Positions 15,614 to 22,061 of a DNA stretch of 64,000 nucleotides are shown in pieces (position 1 is the first letter of the stretch; every line of letters begins with the position of its first letter). Below the pieces are notes generated by a model. The model was not told the DNA's origin. It searched no databases and was given only the letters and a program-made list of their open reading frames with translations. The DNA comes from Paracoccus sp. N5. Its GTDB lineage: Bacteria; Pseudomonadota; Alphaproteobacteria; Rhodobacterales; Rhodobacteraceae. The stretch covers positions 62,001 to 126,000 of the forward strand of contig NZ_AQUO01000001.1 of the NCBI RefSeq assembly GCF_000371965.1, written 5' to 3'. The position numbers and the translations under genes were made by a program.

Positions 15614-17428
15614 TCATCGACCACGCCCCTTGCCGTTCTCTTGGCGTTTGGCCCTCTTGGCCTCCATCTGCGCCCGCAGCCGCGCCTCGCGCTGCGCTAG
15701 TTCGGACGGTGCTGATGGTCGTACCTTGGCTGGCATCGGCGCTGGCCTCGGCGCTTGCGCCGGCCGCTGGGCTCCGCCCTCGATGTACAGACCGCCGAGC
15801 TGGCCCAGCGTGCGCAGGCCATGCCGACGATGCGGCGGTGGTTGCCGGCCGACAGGTGGCGCGCCGGGACGGACTCTGGCCTGAGCCTTCGCGGCCTCGA
15901 CCAGCCGCCGACGCTCCAGGATCGGATCGGTGAAGACGATGGGCAGCCGCGCATCCACGGCCGCCCGGATCGCGGTGGCCTTGAACGCCACGCTACCGCT
16001 GACGGTGATGCGTTCGCCGTAACGCTCCATCGCCATGCGCAAGGCGGCTAACACGCCGGCGCGGTCGGCCTCACTGGACACGGCCAAGCGCTCGCCGTCA
16101 TCACGCACGGCTGAGCTGCCGGCGCGGTAGATGATGGTGCCCTTCTTCGTGATGTTGTCGATCACCAAGGCACGACCGGCCTTCACCACACCCTCACCCT
16201 GAAGGGTGTCCCCCTTGAGGCCCTGAGCTGCCTCACGGGCGCGCAAGGCATCGATGGCCTGGCCGTCGCCGGCGATTGCCTGCTGCTTGAGCCAGTCGGC
16301 CCACGTGCGCCGGCTGTGCGCCAGATAGATAGCTGCCCGTTCCTGGTTGTGGCGCTCGTGGATCGCCGCCAGATCGGCGCGCAGTGCCGCGCTGGCCTGG
16401 CCGTACAGCAGTCGCTTGGTCAGCCGGCCATCGGTCAGGTGCTTGATCGCCGCCCGCCTCATCGCCGCCGCCTTCTTGGCGTTCTCCACGGCCTTGTCTT
16501 TCTGGCGCTTCGCCTCGGCCAGTGCGCCGGCCCTGGTCGCCGTGAGGCCCTGCTGTGCGTCCTTGTACCGGGCGTAAAGCTCAGTCGTGTCCAGCCCACC
16601 ACGCAAGCGCATCGGCTGGCCCTTCTGATAGCCGCGCCGCGTCGGCGCGGCCTGATGCTCGGGCGAAGCCTCGAAGACCCCGAAACGCTTCTCCAGCGCC
16701 GACTTGGACAGGTCACGGGCGACGGTGCTGGCCTTGATCGTGGTGCCGTCGCCGGCTTCGATGACCAAGCCATTGCCTCGGGCGCGCAACGTCAGGCCGT
16801 TCTCACGCATGACCTGGTGCAGTTCGGCCCAACTCGCCGCGCTCTTGATCTCGGCCAAGCATTCACGTTTGATCCAGCCGGACAGGCTTTCTTGGCCGGA
16901 ATGCCGCTCCATGTCGGCGGCCCGCCCCTCCGCACCGCGCCGGCGCGGCTCGTGGTTGTCGCGCTCCAGGCCGTAGTCGCGCTCCAAGGTCATGCAGAGT
17001 TCCGCCAGCGCCCGGTGCGAGTAGTACGGCTCGTGCATCGTGTGCCGCGTCGGGTGAATCTTGTTGATGGCGATGTGGATATGCAGGTTATCGGTGTCGT
17101 TGTGGACGGCACTGACGCGCTGATGCTCGCTATAGCCCAGCCCGACGCAAATGCGTTCCTCAATCGCGCGCAGCGTGTCGGCGCCGGGCTGCTCGCCGGC
17201 CCGGAAGCTGACGATCAGGTGATAGGTCTTGTCGCCCTTGGCCCGCGTGTTCGTGTGCTGGGTCGCCAGAACCTCGGTGATGGCGTCCTGCACGGACACG
17301 GCATCGCAGTTCGTGATCTGCACCTGGCCCAGCCGGTGATCCTTGCTCTGCGCGTCGGTGACGTAGTTCACTAGGCCGGCGAAGTCAGACTTGCCCAGCG
17401 AGCGCATCGGCACGTGTTTGGCGATCAT
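15614..17428 (-). CDS. traI: TraI-like relaxase (IncP type, MOBP)
   Basis: This 604-residue relaxase nicks oriT and pilots the transferred strand. The N-terminus (MIAKHVPMRSLGKSDFAG) closely follows RP4 TraI. Tyr22 in LVNYVTD corresponds to the RP4 active-site tyrosine, and HIHIAINKIHPTR near 116-128 is the metal-binding histidine motif. RP4 TraI is about 730 residues, so the C-terminal region here is shorter. The gene lies just after traJ; the gap holds the dyad at 17445-17459. With oriT, TraJ and TraK it forms a complete relaxosome set. Confidence 0.92.
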   Translation of the reverse strand: MIAKHVPMRSLGKSDFAGLVNYVTDAQSKDHRLGQVQITNCDAVSVQDAITEVLATQHTNTRAKGDKTYHLIVSFRAGEQPGADTLRAIEERICVGLGYSEHQRVSAVHNDTDNLHIHIAINKIHPTRHTMHEPYYSHRALAELCMTLERDYGLERDNHEPRRRGAEGRAADMERHSGQESLSGWIKRECLAEIKSAASWAELHQVMRENGLTLRARGNGLVIEAGDGTTIKASTVARDLSKSALEKRFGVFEASPEHQAAPTRRGYQKGQPMRLRGGLDTTELYARYKDAQQGLTATRAGALAEAKRQKDKAVENAKKAAAMRRAAIKHLTDGRLTKRLLYGQASAALRADLAAIHERHNQERAAIYLAHSRRTWADWLKQQAIAGDGQAIDALRAREAAQGLKGDTLQGEGVVKAGRALVIDNITKKGTIIYRAGSSAVRDDGERLAVSSEADRAGVLAALRMAMERYGERITVSGSVAFKATAIRAAVDARLPIVFTDPILERRRLVEAAKAQARVRPGAPPVGRQPPPHRRHGLRTLGQLGGLYIEGGAQRPAQAPRPAPMPAKVRPSAPSELAQREARLRAQMEAKRAKRQENGKGRGR

Positions 17429-17444
17429 GGCCGGCCCGCCAGCG

Positions 17445-17459
17445 TTTTAGCGGCTAAAA
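17445..17459. promoter_or_regulatory. dyad TTTTAGCGGCTAAAA, copy 2 (traJ-traI gap)
   Basis: This is the second copy of the 15-bp palindrome, placed in the short gap between the traJ stop and the traI start, about 17 bp upstream of the traI ATG. The position fits either an operator or an RNA element separating relaxosome expression. Confidence 0.5.
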
Positions 17460-17462
17460 AAA

Positions 17463-17837
17463 TCATGCCCCCGCCCTCGGCTGCACCACGGATTTCATGA
17501 GGCGGCTCATTTCGTCCTGTGTGGATTCGATCCGGCCCAGCAACGCCAGGATGGTGGCCTCGCCGAACTTGGCCGTGCGCGCGTCATCCGTCAGCCAGAG
17601 CTTGAGCAAACCGCCAAGACGGCCAAGGTCGCCGTTGACGCGCACCAGCTCGCGCACGTGCCGGTAGTCCATGACACCCTTGATCTGGTAGCCCTGGCCC
17701 ACGTCGCGCAGATAGCGCGCCACGCTGACGCCCGCCCTCTTGGCGTTCGCCTCGATCTCGGCCCGCTCTTCGGGCAGGCAATAGACCTTGATGGGCGGGC
17801 TGCCCTTCCTCGTCACCTTGTTCTCGTTGACCTCCAT
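17463..17837 (-). CDS. traJ: TraJ-like oriT-binding protein
   Basis: This 124-residue protein of the IncP TraJ family binds oriT next to nic and recruits the relaxase. It shows a ribbon-helix-helix-like N-terminus (PIKVYCLPEERAEIEANAKR) and a conserved core (GVSVARYLRDVGQGYQIKGV, then VNGDLGRLGGLLKLWLTD). The length equals that of RP4 TraJ. The start at 17837 has GAGG upstream; the longer frame would run through oriT and is rejected. It lies immediately left of oriT, as in RP4. Confidence 0.9.
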   Translation of the reverse strand: MEVNENKVTRKGSPPIKVYCLPEERAEIEANAKRAGVSVARYLRDVGQGYQIKGVMDYRHVRELVRVNGDLGRLGGLLKLWLTDDARTAKFGEATILALLGRIESTQDEMSRLMKSVVQPRAGA

Positions 17838-17909
17838 CTTGGCGTCCTCATGTCGTTGCCGGCGGTCGCCGGATGCCTCGCAGAGCAGGATGCCCGTTGA
17901 GCGCCGTAG

Positions 17910-17985
17910 GCGCGAATAAGGGAAAGTGAAGAGGAACACTGCGCTTGCGCGGTGGGCCTACTTCACACATCCTGCCCGCATCACG
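17910..17985. other. oriT: IncP-type origin of transfer (oriT) with nic region
   Basis: The plus strand follows the RP4 oriT layout in order. It begins GAATAAGGGAAAGTGAAGAG and continues with GAACAC. A short inverted repeat around GCGCTTGCGC follows, then GTGGGCCTACTTCACACATC and CTGCCCGC. By comparison with RP4 (nic in ATCCTG|C), the nick should lie between 17974 and 17975. TraJ is on the left, as in RP4. The nic end overlaps the 3' codons of a small minus-strand gene that ends at 17958. Confidence 0.9.
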
Positions 17986-18176
17986 GCGTTGATTACTCCA
18001 CGGAAAGCATCTCGAATCTGTCGCTGTGCATGTGCTGTTGATGCGCTATCGACGTGGAACAGCGTGCCGAGAGTGCGGTAATGGCCAGAAAGGGCCAAGA
18101 ACAGCGCGGCGACAGCGATAGGGTTGCGTATCGGCAGCGCATCGACTGCACACTGACAGCGATGCAATGCGGTCAT
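17958..18176 (-). CDS. small hypothetical protein coupled to traL, overlapping nic
   Basis: This is a 72-residue ORF whose ATG overlaps the traL stop (ATGA at 18175-18178). It is alanine-rich with a mildly hydrophobic middle segment (IAVAALFLALSG). It occupies the place of traM in the order traK-traL-traM, but it is half the size of RP4 TraM and I see no similarity. Its last codons lie across the oriT nic region. Coupling supports expression; function is unknown. Confidence 0.45.
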   Translation of the reverse strand: MTALHRCQCAVDALPIRNPIAVAALFLALSGHYRTLGTLFHVDSASTAHAQRQIRDAFRGVINAVMRAGCVK

Positions 18177-18901
18177 CAGAGCACCGCCGCGTTGTCGAGC
18201 TGCTGGAAGATTTGGGTCTTCACGATCTTGAGGCGCTGCCGCGTCATGATCGTGAGCGCCGGATCAGCCAGGGCCTCGTCGAAGGTGCGACGCTCCTGGA
18301 GCATTTCCGAGAAATCGCGCCCGTAGGTTTCCGCCTTGAGGGTCGGAATCTGGATGATGGCCGACACGCGAGCCTTGTTGTCCGTGTACGCCTTCATCTT
18401 CTCGAAGCCCTTGCCTTCGCTTTCAATCGGCCCCCAATAGGGATTGAGCCAGACGACGAACGTGCATTCCGCCGGAAACTGCGCCGCGAGCTGGGCAAGT
18501 CCCATCAACGTGTCTTTGAATGCCTGGCCGCCGGTGACGACGGTATGCACCACAAGTTCGTGGCCCATGTCCTGGAGCATCGCCGGTACCTGATTCCCGA
18601 TGAGGTAGCTGGATAGCGGCACGAACGAACTGGCCCCGTTGTCGATGATGACCTCGCCGTCCGCCGACGCGATCATTTCGACCAAGGCGTCGAAGGTGCG
18701 TGTATTGATCTCGTCGCCATCCATGATGTCGAGCCGGCGCACGCTCAGGGCTTTGTACCCCTCAAAGGTCGAATTGACCGGATCGGTGTCGATGCAAAGC
18801 GGCTTTGCGCCCTTACTTGCTTTGTACTGAGCAAGAGTCGCGGCAATCATCGATTTACCGACACCGCCCTTGCCTTGAAGAACCATGTGAATCTTGGTCA
18901 T
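18176..18901 (-). CDS. traL: TraL-like ParA-family ATPase
   Basis: This 241-residue protein has the same length as RP4 TraL. It is a P-loop ATPase of the ParA/MinD type with a deviant Walker A, QGKGGVGKS at about 9-17, and CIDTDPVNS at about 37-45. In IncP plasmids TraL belongs to the leader operon and is not essential for transfer. Here it overlaps traK upstream and a small ORF downstream. It reads toward oriT rather than away from it. Confidence 0.85.
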   Translation of the reverse strand: MTKIHMVLQGKGGVGKSMIAATLAQYKASKGAKPLCIDTDPVNSTFEGYKALSVRRLDIMDGDEINTRTFDALVEMIASADGEVIIDNGASSFVPLSSYLIGNQVPAMLQDMGHELVVHTVVTGGQAFKDTLMGLAQLAAQFPAECTFVVWLNPYWGPIESEGKGFEKMKAYTDNKARVSAIIQIPTLKAETYGRDFSEMLQERRTFDEALADPALTIMTRQRLKIVKTQIFQQLDNAAVL

Positions 18902-19314
18902 TAGATTAAGTCCTTATCTTCCATTCTTGGGTTGTAGTGAAAACTGGGAATTCCAACGGACTCGACTTTTCTCGGCTCATGAATCGGCTTGCTCTCGCGC
19001 TCATTGCTTCGCTTCACTGGCACCGGCTTGCTCTGCTCGGTCGGCGGGTTCGTGATGTGCCGGCGAACGTGTTTGAGAAATGTCTCGTACCGAAACGACA
19101 CGCGCCCAGCTTCGTGCAGGTGTTCCCAGATGGTCTTGAGCGCGTAGCCAGCGGCGGTCGCTTCGATCACATCGGCACGCACGACCAGAAAGGCCGCCAG
19201 GGACTCCCTGCGCTTGGGCCTTGCGGCTTGGTCGCGCTGCGCAACCCAGGCGGCCAGCTCATCCCGAAAGCTCTTCGTCACCTCTCCGTCTACCTTGGAT
19301 TCATCGACCATCAC
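18901..19314 (-). CDS. traK: TraK-like oriT-binding protein
   Basis: This 137-residue protein closely follows RP4 TraK. It shows SFRDELAAWVAQR, then AAFLVVRADVIEATAAGYAL, KTIWEHLHEAGRVSFRYETF and a C-terminal FHYNPR-DKDLI tail. RP4 TraK wraps oriT DNA and exposes the nic site. The start is GTG at 19314, overlapping the stop of the upstream AlpA-type gene; an ATG lies one codon inside. In RP4 traK starts next to oriT and reads away from it; here it is about 0.9 kb away and reads toward oriT. Confidence 0.88.
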   Translation of the reverse strand: MMVDESKVDGEVTKSFRDELAAWVAQRDQAARPKRRESLAAFLVVRADVIEATAAGYALKTIWEHLHEAGRVSFRYETFLKHVRRHITNPPTEQSKPVPVKRSNERESKPIHEPRKVESVGIPSFHYNPRMEDKDLI

Positions 19315-19613
19315 GTCACACCTCGTAGCCGTGCGAGCTGAAGACCTGCGCCATGAGGGTCGTCGCCCACGACCATAGGACCGGGACGGCGGGCCAATTC
19401 ACTCGACAACTTGCGCGCCTCGATCCACGCCTCAACCTCGGCCAAGTCCCAAGCCACATTACGACTGGTAAGTGCGATGCGATGAGGGAACTCTCCTCGC
19501 TGCTCCATGTTGTAGATGGTGCGGTCTGACAGCGGGATCATCGCCAGCAGCTTCTTACGATTGATGAGTGTCTTGCCCTTCACCGACTCGGCAATGGCCA
19601 GGATTCCTTTCAT
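19311..19613 (-). CDS. AlpA-family DNA-binding protein
   Basis: This 100-residue regulator has an AlpA/Phage_AlpA helix-turn-helix (LLAMIPLSDRTIYNMEQRGE, then FPHRIALTSRNVAWDLAEVE and AWIEAR). AlpA proteins on P4-type islands control integrase expression or act as excisionases. Both ends overlap neighbours by a few bases (upstream HTH gene, downstream traK), placing it inside the mobilisation operon. That links excision control with expression of the relaxosome. Confidence 0.78.
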   Translation of the reverse strand: MKGILAIAESVKGKTLINRKKLLAMIPLSDRTIYNMEQRGEFPHRIALTSRNVAWDLAEVEAWIEARKLSSELARRPGPMVVGDDPHGAGLQLARLRGVT

Positions 19614-20461
19614 GGCGATTCCTTTTTTTTGATTCGAGAGTGCCGATCACCGAGCTGTTGGCGTAGCAAAGCGAGATGTGCCAGTGCAGCTTCGCGTGCT
19701 TGCGGCGTCGATTGCTCTTGGCGACGCAGCTCCTCCGCAATCCGTGTTTGGACCGCAATGGCTTGCGATTCGAGCTTCCGTCGATAGTCCAGCGCGGCGG
19801 CTGGAACGAATTGCCCTTGCTTGGCACGCTCCACGAGTTTGCGCAGGAGTCCAAGCGGATGGCGAACAGCGCCTCTGTCGGCCAGGCCGGCAATTTCATC
19901 GAGCACGTTCTGTCGTTCTGCAACGGGGCAGTCTTGCAAGACTTGCTCGGCCGACGGCTGTGCACTGCCATCGAGAAGTGCTGGCCATTTCAGTTCGGCA
20001 TGACCTACTACCTCCCGTCCCGTTCTCATGTCACGGGTAGTAGTAGGTTCAATAACGGTTCTTGGTGGTTGGGGTGCCATGGGTGTCACCCTTTTCCTAC
20101 CACCCATGTCACCCTTTTCGGCTCTGCCTGACACCCTTTGGGGAAAGGGTGTCACTTTGTCGGGGTTAGTTATCCACAGAGGATTGATTCGATATTCGGT
20201 CGCTTTTCCTCGACCACCATCACCGTATCGAACCGTGAGCAACCAGCCCTTCTTGCGCATGCAGTCGAGATGGCGCTGCACTGATCGTTCACTCTGACGG
20301 GTTTTTCTTGCGATGTGAGCGACGCTTGGACGGATACCTGTTCCATCATCATGCGCGTGATCCGCATATGCGAGCGCGGTGAGAAGCTCCGAACCACCTT
20401 CCGGATAGTGCTCCCAGACGAGGCTCATCACCTTGATGCTCATGCGTGCATTAACCTTCAT
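19610..20461 (-). CDS. HTH_36-type DNA-binding protein, replication-initiator-like
   Basis: This is a 283-residue protein with an N-terminal winged helix-turn-helix (SELLTALAYADHAHDDGTG, IRPSVAHIARKTRQSERSVQ, RHLDCMRKKGWL). The rest is charged, with a coiled-coil-like C-terminus (LESQAIAVQTRIAEELRRQE). Proteins of this build occur at the head of island and plasmid modules and are often annotated as helix-turn-helix or replication-related proteins. The gene overlaps its neighbours by 11 bp and 4 bp. A TTATCCACA sequence lies inside the gene at 20170-20178. A role in replication of an excised circle is possible but unproven. Confidence 0.6.
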   Translation of the reverse strand: MKVNARMSIKVMSLVWEHYPEGGSELLTALAYADHAHDDGTGIRPSVAHIARKTRQSERSVQRHLDCMRKKGWLLTVRYGDGGRGKATEYRINPLWITNPDKVTPFPQRVSGRAEKGDMGGRKRVTPMAPQPPRTVIEPTTTRDMRTGREVVGHAELKWPALLDGSAQPSAEQVLQDCPVAERQNVLDEIAGLADRGAVRHPLGLLRKLVERAKQGQFVPAAALDYRRKLESQAIAVQTRIAEELRRQEQSTPQAREAALAHLALLRQQLGDRHSRIKKKESP

Positions 20462-20681
20462 TCGACGCAGCTGGCGCCTCTATCAGGGCTGCAACTTCGC
20501 TTGCCCGAAAGTAGACGCGACGGCCAACCTTGCATCGCACTTTTCGCCATTGCTTGGCAAAATCAGACTGTCCCGTCATTGCAATTCGCAACCCGTCGGG
20601 ACTTCTCTTCAAAAGGTCAGACAGATCAACAAGAGACAGCAAGGGCCCATACTTCTCGACCAGTTGTTTTTCGATGGACAT
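20451..20681 (-). CDS. small putative DNA-binding protein, first gene of the transfer operon
   Basis: This 76-residue protein has LVEKYGPLLSLVDLSDLLKR near the start and RRVYFRASEVAALI near the end, a pattern seen in small plasmid regulators of the AlpA/HTH_17 type. The start at 20681 is favoured over the longer frame because GAGGAG lies eight bases upstream. It is the first gene of a minus-strand chain that runs through the HTH gene, AlpA, TraK and TraL. A divergent gene starts 81 bp away, so the promoter lies in that gap. Confidence 0.6.
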   Translation of the reverse strand: MSIEKQLVEKYGPLLSLVDLSDLLKRSPDGLRIAMTGQSDFAKQWRKVRCKVGRRVYFRASEVAALIEAPAASNEG

Positions 20682-20762
20682 GACGAAACTCCTCATTAAT
20701 TCGCGTGCCTTCGTCTCTCTTCCTTTGGCTTCGCTTGCTGCCATTACATTGAGGAATCCCTC

Positions 20763-21626
20763 ATGCGCAAAGACCAGAAATTGTTGAATTTTCGGCAAGA
20801 GGTTGGGAGTACGTCATCGAGCCGTGGCCGCCCGGCGCGTCACATCAGTGAGTGCTTTCGCACCATCGCCTGGTATCACTTCTTGGCTGCAGGTAGATCG
20901 GCAACAGACGTTGCTAACTTGACGCCTTTTGATGGCGTCGATCTCGTGACGATTTATCGGTATCGGCGCGGGCAACGATCGCCTAAGCCAGAATTCCTAG
21001 ATGCTGATGACGAGTTCTTCGCAGCGGCTCGCAATGTGTATGAGATCGGGCCATTTAGGGTCCCTCTGTGGGACGCCATGTGGGGCAGTCTCACACCAGC
21101 CGATTTGCGAATGGCCGACAGATTGATGCCGGCCGGTGACTGGCCTCAAAGCCATCTCAGCGAGATGTTTTTTGATGACGCGATTCTTGCCCGCATCATT
21201 TACTTCCGAACGGTGGCAACCTGGGATTGGAAAGATGCGTTTACATCCGATCTGAAGGCATTTTCGACTGCATTGCGGGTGTTTCGAGCTTGGAACGTAC
21301 TTGGCCAGGGCAATCCACTAGCCTTGCGTGTGCTTCTGGAAGGTGTGGCGGCCTTGCCTGGTGCTCGCGGCATCCTGGAGGAATATGGATTGACTCATCC
21401 CATACGGGAATGGATTGCCTCCCAGTTCGACACGACGCGAACTGCCGATGGGAAGCCAATCTATTGGGCCGCCTGGATGGTGGATGACGATGAATTCGAG
21501 CGTCATATGCGCTCGGCGGAAAGTCGGCGACTGCAGCTTCTTCACGGACTGAGGTCCACTCCAGAAGGCGCAGACTTTGACCAGGAAACGATGACGGATC
21601 GATCTACAGACGAGATCAAGCACTGA
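20763..21626 (+). CDS. hypothetical protein, island orphan gene
   Basis: This is a 287-residue soluble protein I do not recognise. Residues about 22-75 look DNA-binding by pattern: a basic start, then TDVANLTPFDGVDLVTIYRY followed by RRGQRSPKPEF, the wording of a small helix-turn-helix. The remainder is tryptophan-rich and helical. Codon use and base composition are less G+C-rich than the chromosome. It is divergent from the transfer operon and has GAGG upstream of its ATG. It could be a local regulator; nothing shows an enzyme. Confidence 0.6.
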   Translation: MRKDQKLLNFRQEVGSTSSSRGRPARHISECFRTIAWYHFLAAGRSATDVANLTPFDGVDLVTIYRYRRGQRSPKPEFLDADDEFFAAARNVYEIGPFRVPLWDAMWGSLTPADLRMADRLMPAGDWPQSHLSEMFFDDAILARIIYFRTVATWDWKDAFTSDLKAFSTALRVFRAWNVLGQGNPLALRVLLEGVAALPGARGILEEYGLTHPIREWIASQFDTTRTADGKPIYWAAWMVDDDEFERHMRSAESRRLQLLHGLRSTPEGADFDQETMTDRSTDEIKH

Positions 21627-21639
21627 GGAACGAAAACGA

Positions 21640-22011
21640 TTGAGAGCCGGAGGCGTTTTAGCCGCTAAAAAAAGGCCCCGACTTCGCAGATTGATGGGTG
21701 TTGTATGTTGTATGGCACTACAACATACAACATTTGGTGTTCTGCATGACATTGAAGACCACCTGGCCGACATGGAGCACCAAAGGATCGAGACGGATTG
21801 GAGGTACCGAAAGGCCTTCAAGGAGCATTGGTCGAACTCGCGAGGTTTCGGAGAACGCGGTGTGCGCGAGTACGTGAACAACCCCTTCTTGCGACTGGCT
21901 GACTCCTCCCCAAGCCAATACTTGGTACGTCGATGGGAGGGCCTAGCGGCCGCTACCCAAGACAATTACCGTCGGTCGAGAGTCGCTGCTCAAAAGTCGA
22001 TCTCTGCTTAG
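21640..22011 (+). CDS. doubtful small ORF between two dyad repeats
   Basis: This is a 123-codon open frame with no family I recognise. Its first third runs through a dyad repeat (21656-21670) and a strong hairpin (21699-21732), which makes the annotated start unlikely. The second part (IEDHLADMEHQRIETDWRYR) is hydrophilic and could be coding from an internal ATG at about 21715. There is no good ribosome site. Confidence 0.3.
   Translation: MRAGGVLAAKKRPRLRRLMGVVCCMALQHTTFGVLHDIEDHLADMEHQRIETDWRYRKAFKEHWSNSRGFGERGVREYVNNPFLRLADSSPSQYLVRRWEGLAAATQDNYRRSRVAAQKSISA
21656..21670. promoter_or_regulatory. dyad TTTTAGCCGCTAAAA, copy 3
   Basis: This is the third copy of the island dyad, with the longer match GGCGTTTTAGCCGCTAAAAA. 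It lies just after the 287-residue gene. Together with copy 4 in opposite orientation it brackets about 400 bp next to the integrase. Confidence 0.5.
21699..21732. repeat. perfect 14-bp inverted repeat (hairpin or operator)
   Basis: The arms TGTTGTATGTTGTA (21699-21712) and TACAACATACAACA (21719-21732) are perfect reverse complements around TGGCAC. The arm itself contains a repeated TTGTATG-like unit. It is A/T-rich against the background, which fits an operator for a dimeric or tetrameric regulator, or an RNA hairpin. Confidence 0.65.
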
Positions 22012-22046
22012 CACAGTGATGGCCCATCGACCTCGGCAGGCCTCTT

Positions 22047-22061
22047 TTTTAGCGGCTAAAA
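22047..22061. promoter_or_regulatory. dyad TTTTAGCGGCTAAAA, copy 4 (int 3' end)
   Basis: This is the fourth copy. The TAG inside it is the stop codon of the integrase gene. Extended similarity to copy 3 covers about 20 bp in inverted orientation. Confidence 0.5.

Noticed and set aside
17838..17939. Longer start for TraJ extending across the left part of oriT
   Set aside because: The extension runs through conserved oriT sequence, lacks a ribosome site, and makes TraJ longer than its family.
17958..18176. Calling the 72-residue ORF TraM
   Set aside because: Position after traL would fit, but it is half the size of RP4 TraM and I see no sequence similarity. Kept as hypothetical.
20170..20178. 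TTATCCACA, a perfect DnaA-box sequence
   Set aside because: It is a single copy inside a coding gene with no A/T-rich unwinding region or iterons next to it. One nonamer is not enough to claim an origin for the excised island.
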